Made by a program: the position numbers and the translations under genes. Below are positions 42,873-52,278 of a DNA stretch of 64,000 nt, in pieces. The notes beneath the pieces were generated by a model. It was not told where the DNA came from, did no database searches, and worked only from the letters and a program-made list of their open reading frames with translations. This DNA is from Ulva prolifera (taxonomy: Eukaryota > Chlorophyta > Ulvophyceae > Ulvales > Ulvaceae): the NCBI GenBank assembly GCA_023078555.1, contig CM041196.1, forward strand, positions 10,124,985 to 10,188,984, given 5' to 3'. Numbering within the stretch: the stretch's first letter is position 1; each line of letters starts with the position of its first letter.

Positions 42873-43001
42873 GCATCGTGGTCTGCTTGTGGTCTGCTAA
42901 TTCACAGCTCGTAGAACGCAGCCCGTGGCAACTGCAGCCGCCCGCAGCAGACATAGATCGGACCACGTGATGAAAATCACTTCAAATGCTTGCTTGTTCA
43001 G

Positions 43002-43186
43002 GGGCATTCGCTGGAGTGTGCCCAGGGATGGAGGCCCTGAGAGGGAAGAGGCGTGAGCCACTGTCCAACACCAGAGAGGAGAGCAGGGCGCACCTCCAGG
43101 GCCAGCTGGACGGCCATTCTACAGAGTGCATGGCAAAAGGTCTGCCCTGGAGCTCGGATGAGGAGCCAGTCGCATATGTGGTGTAA
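43002..43186 (+). pseudogene. orphan last exon of the array family (copy G)
   Basis: Intact last exon: acceptor TTGTTCAG, then GAFAGVCPGMEALRGKRR, SRAHLQGQLDG, ECMAKGLPWSS and VAYVV with a TAA stop. No exon 1, 2 or 3 is visible in the 1.5 kb upstream, so this is a dead remnant or a donor exon for recombination. Sequence after the stop resembles the array 3' flank. Confidence 0.65.
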
Positions 43187-45810
43187 TCAGTTGAACTTGT
43201 ATTGTGAATTTCCAGTGTTAGACTACCATTATCTGGGCTTCAGCGTCACGTTGAAGAGGATCGTTTCTGTCTTGCTGTGTTTACAAACTGTCCAAAGTGT
43301 GACAGAGTACGAGATCTTTGATTATGACACAGTAATCATAGCGCTAATACGCAAGTTCAGCACTCAGTGTACAACTCCCGTTGTATCGGTAGGCAGTCAA
43401 CCTCAGTAGGTCGAGGTCTGACATGTCAGCCTCTACACACGTGCAGGGCAGAACGTGTTGCAGCTGAACCATAGCATGTAGATACGAGCCAGGACAATCA
43501 TCAACCTCGCGATACAGTCTGCATGCTCACCGCTCGCTGGGGGTGTAGGTTTCTTGCGGGATGGTCACAGGCAGGCGCCTGACAAAGATCGCTGTATCCA
43601 TGGATACACCTGATCCTGCCAGCATCAAAGCTGCATGCAATGATGTATTTTCAGTTGACTGCCGACGCCCGATCGCAAGCACAGGCATCATGGCTTGTAA
43701 ACCTGAGTGACTCTGACCCTCGATCTAGCTGCACGGCCTGTTCTCCCCGGGGCCACCTGCAGGGGATCACACTGCGCCCAGATCGAGTCTACCTCGCTTT
43801 GCCATCCCATGTGGATTTACTCCGTATCATTTGAGGTCTGCCACGGATTTGGCTGGCGCTTTCAATGTGACCTGACTACCTAAACGATCCCTGGACCAGG
43901 AGGGCTCCATCCACAAGACACTGAGTGTTGGAGTCGCCTCGACACCGCCATCGGCCGTATCTCATGCTCCGATCAGTATGATGGGGCAGCGAACCCCATA
44001 CGTGTTACACACCAGGTAAAGCACTGCCATGTGATGATGCTGTCACGGTGCAACTTACCAATGGATTTGGCTCACGACATAGATGACTCTGCTGTTTGAT
44101 ATCAATCCAAGCCCAATCAGGTTTAGCAAGCACCTCAGCTGACATCGACCGGTCACGGACTGACATGGCCACGTCGACATTTTAGCAGGCCCTATCCACA
44201 GAACCATGTCGCTCATTCACCACTTACGGTGACTGCACGAAGAACCAGATTGGATTCACGGAGGTTTTATGTGTATTCTAAGCCTGACATGCCAACATGT
44301 GAGGACACACACCGGGGTACACCCAGTGCCGTGAATGCATCAAGTTCCTCCCACAGCGGCCAGATATAGAACACGAGGCATCTGTACGGCGAAGCAGTAC
44401 GTAATTGTAGGATAGACAACGAGCTTAGCTTGTAGGCAGTCGCCGAGTGGCTGTGACTGCGCGCCCGCCGGCTGTTGCCCCTCAGGCGCTCCCCTTCCAC
44501 CTGTTCGGGCTTACATTCAACACACCGGTGGGCGCAGACCGCCGCTGACGTTCTTCGTCTCGAGCCCAGCTCTGAAGCTCTGGGGCGCAGCCCTGAAGCA
44601 CAGCAGAGCGCATCTCGCAGCGCCCGCCTGTGCTTCTTGGGGCGACTGCTGCAAGCCCCCTGCCTCTGCGGTGGCAAGTGCAGTCCGGCACAACCGCAAC
44701 AGGGCCACCGCTGGGTCGCTACTGGCACAGCAGCCCCACCCTTCCGCTGCGCCTTGATCCTTGAAACACTTTCCAGTGGTGCCGGTCGTGCTCCGGCGTG
44801 AGCTGTGGCGTGCCGCTGAGCTGGTTGCTTTGGGAGGTTCCTCCCGAAACGTGGTGCATGTGCCATCTGCTGGACATGGCGGAATCCCTTGCGCTGCGAG
44901 GCGCCGGCTGGAGCGAACAAGGAGGGCTCTGTGTGGCTTGGCGGACGATGTCCGCTGGTGCCTGCGTGGTGGTGGGTGGGACACCCCCAATCGGTCACGA
45001 GACGGTTGGGCAGTGAGGCGTCGGCGGGGCTGCTAAAGATAGTTGGCACATGTCCCGAGGATGCTGTGGGATGGTGGAGCTGGGGCAGGCATGGGCTCAT
45101 CTGCTGGGGACAGCTCGGACAGCCTGGGTGGACGCGCTTGATTTTGGAGCTGCGTAGGTGTGGGCTGCTCTATAGTGCAGCAGCACGTGCTGCTCCTGGG
45201 CAGGTGAACGCGGGCGGCTCGATGGCAGCTGTCCGCTGGTTTTCTGATGCTCTTGCTACCTAGCTGCTATTGAGCCTTGAAGTAGTGAGGCCCCCAGTTT
45301 GGCTGGTCGCAGTACTCTAGAACGAGCTCCGGCGCCCCACCTGCTCGAGTCGTCACTCCATACGCCTGTACAGCAAGCATAGTATAGCATAGTGTCTCCA
45401 TCGGATGCCCTCAAGATGCAGCAGCGCTCGCCAATGCCCACGCAGATGCATGCTCTAGACGAAACTAATTACATCAACTACAATCAATGAAACACCATCA
45501 CATGCAACTGAATGAGAGGAAGACCCGAGTAGGTGCGTGAGCCCTCCGATTCGTATGACTGAACCCAGGACAGAGCCTTGTTAAGCATGGAGGTGATGCA
45601 GCACCACCTGGCAGCTGGAGTGAGTGCAGCAGAGCACAGCACTGGCAGTGGTGCCCACTGTGCGCATGCATGTGTGTGAGCTGTACAGAGATGTGCTCTT
45701 GTGTCTGTGCCATCCAAGGTGTGTGGAGTCTGGCGTTATGTGGAAGGCAATGGGGATTTACACTGTATTCTGGTCAAGTCATTTCGCCTGTGTGCCAGGT
45801 GAGCAGAGAG
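43187..45810. other. stretch without supported genes
   Basis: The longest frame (44267-45100, minus, 277 codons) has no domain, is rich in Arg, His, Ser and Cys, and competes with open frames on the other strand, so I do not call it. No repeat family member was recognised. Possible 3' exons of the candidate gene below would fall in the last part. Confidence 0.35.
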
Positions 45811-45849
45811 ATTGCCTCAGAGCAAGAAGCAGCATCAAGCCATGCGGGT

Positions 45850-46329
45850 AGCTGGATCCTCACCTGAGCGAGGGCTCCGACTTGTTCTTCGAGCACGGGC
45901 ATGAAGGATGACTTGACATACAAGCACTGCAAGCACAGGCTCCCTGTGAAATGAAGCAGGCCAGGACATGACATGACAGGAAACTGATTCCTCATACGAA
46001 GCAAACGTCACGAGTACACAAACCACAAGTGAAGGCGCACCAGGGCATGTCTGGGCGGAGTTTTGGATGCTTGGTTGTACCGGGCTGACAACCACTCATG
46101 GACCCGCTGCAGAGTGTCAGTGGGGTTGCACTGCAGCAGAGCAGCCAGTCGCGTCTCTCAGGTGTTCGATTACGCGTGACGACTTCGATTCACAGATAAT
46201 ACAAGTATGCTGTCTCAAAATTTTCTCAGAGATACATACCTTGACTTTGATCTTGTCATCAGGCAGCTCTACCGCACCTCCCACGGCTTTGAAGCGAACA
46301 GTGACTGCACCAAAGTCGAATGTAATCAC
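45850..46329 (-). CDS. candidate exons of a small unrecognised gene
   Basis: Two minus-strand segments have good splice signals. In 46329-46233 the frame ITFDFGAVTVRFKAVGGAVE runs to a donor AAG|GTATGT. In about 45950-45865, ACAG|GGAGCC opens a frame (CLYVKSSFMPVLEEQVGALA) to a donor CAG|GTGAGG. No start codon or full gene could be assembled, and I recognise no domain. They may belong to one gene transcribed leftwards. Confidence 0.22.
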
Positions 46330-48161
46330 AATTATGAAAAAATGTGCAGTCGTTGCTTAGTGCCTGCGGCCCTGTCCGTTGCTGAACAGCAGCTGCTTTG
46401 CTGCACCACATGGCGACACACCCCGGGACACAGACGTCCGTTGCACGCCCGCTGCGTGCAAATATCTCGAGATACACATTTCATGTGCCGTATGATGTTT
46501 AGCTACTGTTTGTCAACGAACCGTACCTTTCTGTGACGATGCCATTGGCGTTAGGATTTGGGGTCCTGTTCGTGAGCAACAGCGTCCGTTGAATGCTGCA
46601 GGTACGCTAAGTTGATGTCGATCGGTACGCTGAAGCGGTGATCGTCCGTCACAGGCTCGAAACACCGGGTGAACAGACTGCTGTTTCGAGATACAGGCTA
46701 TTGACATACCACCTTTCAGTTTACAACGGTCCGAGGAATACTACTGAGCTCAGCTGAGACGCAGAAATGCATTGATTAACTGCAGGCATTGCATTGAGCC
46801 CGCTTCTGGGTCGGCTTGCTGTCGCCCTTGGACTGTCTGACTAGATGTAGGGCGCCAATCGCTGGGTATGACGCACGCCAGTCTCGCGAGATCCCGTGCG
46901 CTGACACACGGACTTCGATTTCACCATTTGTGCGCCAGGAGGTACGGAAACGAGGAATGCATTATCTACCGCAGCATTCCGCAGACAGCTTCGACGTCGG
47001 CAGGCTGATTCCAAATGACATGGACACTGGTAGCGCATTACACCGTGGAAGTTTGGGTGACAGTAGAGTACTCTTGTTCATCGTGCCTGCGTGCAACACT
47101 AACCACTCTGACAAATGCTGACAGACAACAGAGACCCGTCAAAGTTGGTTACATCAAACTATAACTCACAGACGCTCAAGTAACTAATTGCAAGGAAATG
47201 TCACAAAGCCAGACGACAAAACACTAACCAGAAACAACAGAAAAAACACCAGTGACTCGGCACGGCCCAAAAAATTTACCTACACTCGAGGGCCAGTACA
47301 CTACCACCGTCATGGAAGACACTGGAAACTGGCCGAATATCTTGTCAGCCGCGCAGTGGCCAATTGTGACATTTATTTCGGTTTATTCACTTCATCAATG
47401 CAGCAGACGGACTCCTGCACGGCATCCCTCCAACGCCCCCCTCTCCTCCTACCATCAACTATGCATCCTTCACGAGACACAAGGCTGCCACGTCAGGCAG
47501 GCAGCCACACCTCTGCAACACCACGCAGGCCGGCACAAACTGCCCAACTCACACCAGACGGCCAGCAGCCCTCATTGTCACCAAGGCATCCGACCGGGCT
47601 AAGCCCGGCCTTGCCACACCGCACAAAGCACAAAAGAATCTATTCTTCCAAGCAGCGGAGGCACTGGTTCACCTGTGTGCCCAGCTCCCGGCCGCAGCCG
47701 CGCGTGCGCCACGTGGCACGCTGTGCGTGCTGTGCGTGCTGTGCAAACCGGTCACTGCAGGCACGTCCCCAGCCCCATGCTGCCCTGGCATCGAGCACAA
47801 ACACACGGAAAATTTCGTATTATTCTGTAGCTGCAGACAGTAGAAATGCGGTGGTCGGCCCAGGCTGTCAGCACCCGGAACCCACTGAAACCCATCACAG
47901 CACGGGGCTACGCTGAACCCTGCGCACAGCGCCGCCCCACACCCCAGTGGCGTGGGGGGCCCAGGTGACTGCGGGTGGCTTCACCCGCACGCCACCAGCC
48001 ACTACAGACGAGCTACTGCAGCCCATGAACCACCCGGGTCCCGCACGCACACAATCCAGACCGCATGCGCGCCGCAGCAACCACCGTGACGGTGGGGCCA
48101 TCAGCGACAAAGGGGTGGCGCGAGGGCCCCCCTTCCTATCCCAGCACGCCCCCGCACGGGC
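46330..48161. other. region downstream of the LRR gene
   Basis: No supported gene. The nearest part (to about 47.1 kb) could be the 3' untranslated region of the minus-strand LRR gene: TGTAA, the usual green-algal poly(A) signal, occurs on the minus strand near 47150. The 242-codon + frame at 47188-47916 has low complexity (Pro, Ser, His, Arg) and no domain. Confidence 0.35.
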
Positions 48162-50453
48162 TCATGGGATCGCAGCGTCGAGGCTGACGGTGACGCCGAG
48201 CTCCGCGAGCGGCACCGCCATCGCCGCGGCGGCCGCCGGCTGCGGCCATCGGAACTGCGACAGCGCCGGCAGCGCCTCGAGCGCGTCGAGCACGTCCCGC
48301 ACGTACCCCGCCTCCGCCTCCAGCGCCATCCCCGACACGCTCGAGCCCGCGCCGCCGAGGCCCTCCCAGCAGCTGGGCAGCGCGAGCCGCGTGAGCCCGG
48401 GGGCCCCTGTCGCCACTGTGGCCACGAGGGCGCCAAAGTCGTCCGGCCCGACCTGTGGTGCCGGCAGCGCCATCTCGAGGTCGAGGCTCTGCAGCGCGGT
48501 GACACTCGGCAGGGCCTGCGCGACCGCGAGCAGGCCCCCCGCGTCTACGAGGTTATCGCCGATGTCCAGCTCTGTGAGTGCCGGCCAGCTGGGGATGCGC
48601 TCCGCGAGCGCCTCCGCGCTGCGGCGCAGCATGCCGACGTCGCGCACCTGCAGCACCTGTAGCCGCGGAAGGCACTCTAGCTCCATCACGAGCGTGTCGA
48701 TGACGTCGACCGGGGCCTCGTTTTCGCGCCCGTAGCCACGCAGACGCACCTCCGTGAGGAGCGTCAGCGCGGAGAAGTCGGGCCAGGCGGCGGCGCGCGC
48801 GTCGCACGACTCCTGAAGCCACAGCCGCTCGAGGGTCGTCCACTCGGACAGCGCGGCAGTAATTGCGCGCGCGCTCGTCTTGGACACGTGCTGGAGGTCC
48901 AGCGCAATGCGGCGGAGGGTGGGGAGGGGGTCGCGCAGCGCGCGCGGCGCGCACGCATCACGCGTGCACACAACCCGCATGAACAGGTCCTCCAGCTCCG
49001 GCAGGTCCGCGATCGCCGCGCCGAGCGCACGCATGACGCCGAGGTCCACAGGCACCCCCGCCTCGTCGCACGCGGTGCCGCGGGGGAGGTGGAACGCCGC
49101 GCGGTCACGAGACGACAGCGTGAGGCGGCTCAGCGCGGGCAGCAGGGGCAGCGCGGCGGAGAGCTTATCCACCCACCAGCTGCGCAGCTGCGGCGGGTCG
49201 CCGAGGTGCAGATCCCGCAGGCCGGTCATCAGCGGCAGGCAGCTGATGAAGTTATCATCCCACGAACAGATGCGGCCGAGGCCGTAAACGGCCAACCGGC
49301 GGAGGCCGGAGAAAGCCGTGAACTCGACGCCGTCGGCGTCCCACTCCTCGTCAGGGTAGCAAGCGGAGGGGGCGCGCGAGAGGTCGAGCGCGGTGAGGCG
49401 GGTGCCCGCGGCTGCGGCGGCGCAGCCGGCGACGGACGGGATCGCGATGGCACCGCCGATGTTGAGGTCCGCGAGGGTGGGGGGGATGAGCTTGCGGATC
49501 GGCAGCACGTCCGGGAGGAGGTTGGCGGAGAGATTGAGCGCGGTGAGGCGCGCGAACGGCGGGCCGGCGGTACCGGCGAGTGACACGACACCGGCCGCGG
49601 TGAGCGCGGTCGCCGACAGGTCGAGGGAAGAGAGGGAGGGGAGGTCGCGGAGGGCCGCGGCGAGGACGGCGAGGCCGTCGTCCGAGAGGGGGTTGGATGA
49701 AAGCGAGAGGGTGGCTAGGAGGGGCAGGCGGGGGAGGGCGGCCGCGATCGGCGCGGCCGCCGCAAGGGACAGGCGGTTGGAGGAGAGGTCGAGGGAGGTG
49801 AGGGCGACGCATTCGCGCAGGTAGCGCGCGAGGGTTGCGGCGCCAGCGGCAGCGAGGGCGTTACCGGGGAGTGAGAGGGCCTGGAGGTGGGGGAGGGCGA
49901 GGAGGGCGGGGCCGAGGGCCGCGGCGAGGGGGGGCCCGGCGGCGGTGCCGGCGAGGGTGAGCGAGGTGGCAGCGGAGTACGCGGCGAGGGCGGGGGTGAG
50001 CGCGTGGAGCGCGGCGACGGTGGCAGCGGGCGCGAGGGATTTCGCGGTCGCGAGGGGGAGGGCGGTGGCGGTAGGGGGACCGAGGGAGGAGCGGACGATG
50101 AGGGGGGTGAGCGAGGGGGGGAGGTAGTGCACGAGGGGCATGAGGGGGAGGGGCAGCGCTTGGATGATCGGCGTGCTGAGGTCCTCTGCGAGGATGGAGA
50201 GGGCCTGCATGCATGAGGCCGTGGGTGAGAGCAGGACGGCAGAATACAGGAGGCCGGGCAGATGCATGGCATAGCACCAGGGTAGAATACGAGCGTTGCG
50301 GTCAGGAGCGTTCGCATGGAACGCCAAGCATGCTGTTGACCCCATTGCGGGGCGGACCGCCATGAATGCCACCACCCTGGCCGACACCTTCAAGGAGGCA
50401 TCGCTTGCAGGTGCCCGGGCTGTCCCGGGCTTGTGAGGGGTTTGTGGCCACAA
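48162..50453 (-). CDS. leucine-rich-repeat protein, single exon (up to 763 aa)
   Basis: A long uninterrupted frame with LRR signatures of the ribonuclease-inhibitor (NLRC3-like) type. About residues 165-330 carry short regular repeats such as ALTSLDLSSNRL, LATLSLSSNPLSDDGL and LSSLDLSATALTAAG. About 370-720 has longer, more diverged repeats (LRRLAVYGLG, LRDLHLGDPPQL, LERLWLQES, LTELDIGDNLVDAGG). There is no signal peptide, kinase or NB-ARC domain. The first about 80 residues are not LRR-like and read poorly, so the true start may be the Met near residue 63 (MHLPGLL) or 82 (MQALSIL). Such proteins are protein-binding scaffolds; the partner is unknown. It is very GC-rich and intronless, unlike its neighbours. 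Confidence 0.78.
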   Translation of the reverse strand: MWPQTPHKPGTARAPASDASLKVSARVVAFMAVRPAMGSTACLAFHANAPDRNARILPWCYAMHLPGLLYSAVLLSPTASCMQALSILAEDLSTPIIQALPLPLMPLVHYLPPSLTPLIVRSSLGPPTATALPLATAKSLAPAATVAALHALTPALAAYSAATSLTLAGTAAGPPLAAALGPALLALPHLQALSLPGNALAAAGAATLARYLRECVALTSLDLSSNRLSLAAAAPIAAALPRLPLLATLSLSSNPLSDDGLAVLAAALRDLPSLSSLDLSATALTAAGVVSLAGTAGPPFARLTALNLSANLLPDVLPIRKLIPPTLADLNIGGAIAIPSVAGCAAAAAGTRLTALDLSRAPSACYPDEEWDADGVEFTAFSGLRRLAVYGLGRICSWDDNFISCLPLMTGLRDLHLGDPPQLRSWWVDKLSAALPLLPALSRLTLSSRDRAAFHLPRGTACDEAGVPVDLGVMRALGAAIADLPELEDLFMRVVCTRDACAPRALRDPLPTLRRIALDLQHVSKTSARAITAALSEWTTLERLWLQESCDARAAAWPDFSALTLLTEVRLRGYGRENEAPVDVIDTLVMELECLPRLQVLQVRDVGMLRRSAEALAERIPSWPALTELDIGDNLVDAGGLLAVAQALPSVTALQSLDLEMALPAPQVGPDDFGALVATVATGAPGLTRLALPSCWEGLGGAGSSVSGMALEAEAGYVRDVLDALEALPALSQFRWPQPAAAAAMAVPLAELGVTVSLDAAIP

Positions 50454-50700
50454 ACTTGTGAGTGTTGGGGCTTGTCATGCGGGTGCGGATGCGGATGCGG
50501 AATAGCACTGTACTACCTGAGAGGTGGCAAGCTGACTGAGTGATGCACATGACACAGCGATTACGTGGGTTGTTTTCCAGTGCAACAGTCAAAGAGCCAG
50601 GGGGGTGGTTTCTAAAGGACATGTCTGCACAGACTTGAAGAGGCAGGGGGACGTGTCACAAGATCACCAAAAGTTCCAGAGGCAGGTAGCAGGGGCAGGT
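50454..50700. other. upstream of the LRR gene
   Basis: Short spacer between two minus-strand genes. It contains a GCGGATGCGGATGCGGA triplet-type run near 50485-50500. No promoter element was recognised. Confidence 0.35.
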
Positions 50701-50702
50701 TG

Positions 50703-51611
50703 TTAGAAGGACAAAGCCGGAAACGAAGGGGGTCGTGTGACAGGGACAGAACTAGAGAGGCAGGTGGAAGGGGGTTGTGTGACCGGGGTCCCGTGTGACG
50801 GTGGGCGTAACCTCGGGCCGTCGCAGATTGACTGGTCATGGCTGGTGGGTAACACCAGCGCACCACACCGCGGCTCGAGTCGAGCCTGCACACGGCACAA
50901 TTCCAGGACCGATGATGCGGGGTGCTAGGTTCAGTCAGTGGCGTACCGATGCGATGGAGTCCATGGTCTCAAACTTCTGCGACTGGGACGTGACGCTGGT
51001 TGGCTGTGATTGGCCAGGCATGCCGTCGCACAGCGTCAGCTCACGACAGGAGCCGGTGGTGAAGGATAACAGGGCGTCTAGCACGGCCTTTGTCAGGCGG
51101 GCTGATGCTAGCTTGAGAGTCCTGTCGTCTTGCAGGAAGCTCGCAACCTGAATGACACCACATGACGATTGAGCCGTTGTCGCAGCAGCACGGCCTCACT
51201 GGCGAGACCGCGCAGCGCCAGATGTGGCTGAAATATAGTGACAGAGAATATGGATGGTTCGGCAGCGTCGAGAGCACGCGGATGCGCCTGGGCCGAGCGC
51301 ATGAGGCAATGCACCCGCGCGGAACACACCTGGATGATCCAGCCGAGCTCTGCAGGCTCCCAGCACGACTTGCCACCATCTTGGCCCTCTTTCAGAACGA
51401 AATCCATCCAGCGGAGGAAACTGGGGACCTCGAAAGGCATTCTCGTCAGGCCCTCGGCACCGTTCAGCTCCTGGACTAGCCCGCATCCCTGCGCAATGCG
51501 CGAAGGCAGCTTGATGGCGAAGCAGCCTTTGTCACTGCAGTATTGCACCTCTGGTGCGTCAACTGCAGCACTCATGTCCGAGCCGGGCATCGCGGTCGCT
51601 TGGACACGCAA
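50703..51611 (-). CDS. SKP1/BTB-fold-like protein, three candidate exons
   Basis: Exon 1 is 51611-51330 (the start may be the Met at 51575, MSAAVDAPEV). Its donor is CAG|GTGTGT. Exon 2 is 51147-50947 (acceptor ATTCAG, donor TCG|GTACGC), and a possible exon 3 runs from about 50890 (acceptor GTGTGCAG) to the stop at 50703. All junctions are phase 0. The exon 1 product follows the order of a SKP1/POZ fold: VQYCSDKGCFAIKLPSRIAQ, then MPFEVPSFLRWMDFVLKE. The splice gives ELGWIIQ|VASFLQDDRTLK and LASARLTKAVLDALL, like the helical part where SKP1 and BTB proteins dimerise or bind F-box partners. The similarity is weak and read by eye. Exon 3 is the least certain part, and extra 5' exons are possible. 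It is transcribed away from the H-subunit gene. Confidence 0.42.
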
Positions 51612-52278
51612 CGCTTCCTATTGGCCAGGTGTCCTAATGTAGAGGCCGCCGGGGCAGTAGGTGCTGAGCGATCGATCGCTGAACCTGATGCATATGTATT
51701 ACGGGCACATGCGCCGTTCTGTGAGCATGGCGTACAGCTGACTGTTGGGCGGATCGATCAAAAATTGAAGCGGACGCGCGACGACGCGTGTGTTTAGGTG
51801 GCAATACTAAAAGTCCACTGGCAGCCACTCCGTGCGTACGTGCTGAACACATCTGGCCGATGACAGACCAGGTCCGGACCAAACGTGATTCCTGCGGTCA
51901 CGACGGCTGTACGTAACCCGAGGTGTATGTTGTGTCTGCCCTGACGGAGCGGTTGTACATAAATCGTCCATCCCTTCAGCTCGCTCCTGAGCCACAGAGT
52001 AGCACAGACCCGCAGACGGATCGGCTTTGCTTATTCCACAGCTGAATATACGCCCCAGTTCGTAACCGTTATCGTACAGTCAACTTTGATCTGAGTGCAG
52101 TGATTTCTGTATCATGAAAGGGTGGGCGACGAGGGATGTGCCTCATCGCAGTCTGGTGTGTATCGCGCTACAAGAATTGTGGAGCGATGTATGAGGCAGA
52201 ACACACTTGCAATTGGAAATCATTGGAAAATTATATTTTGTGTCCTCCAGCGATCAGGCGTGTTGTGATTGTCGTGCA
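51612..52278. other. divergent intergenic region
   Basis: Lies between the SKP1/BTB-like gene (-) and the Mg-chelatase H gene (+). It probably contains both promoters; no convincing TATA box or known element was picked out. Confidence 0.4.

Larger units (their letters stand above)
41512..43001. other. spacer between copy F and the orphan last exon, repeat-rich
   Basis: No gene. It holds three (TTTAC)n-tailed repeats, a 10-bp minisatellite, a truncated MITE and a GGGCAGCACCG repeat, each listed. Confidence 0.5.

Noticed and set aside
44267..45100. 277-codon minus-strand frame
   Set aside because: No domain, biased to Arg, His, Ser and Cys, and contested by open frames on the opposite strand; length alone is not convincing in GC-rich DNA.
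48162..50453. Many open frames on the + strand and other minus frames at 48.1-50.4 kb
   Set aside because: Shadows of the very GC-rich LRR reading frame; only that frame has repeated LRR signatures.
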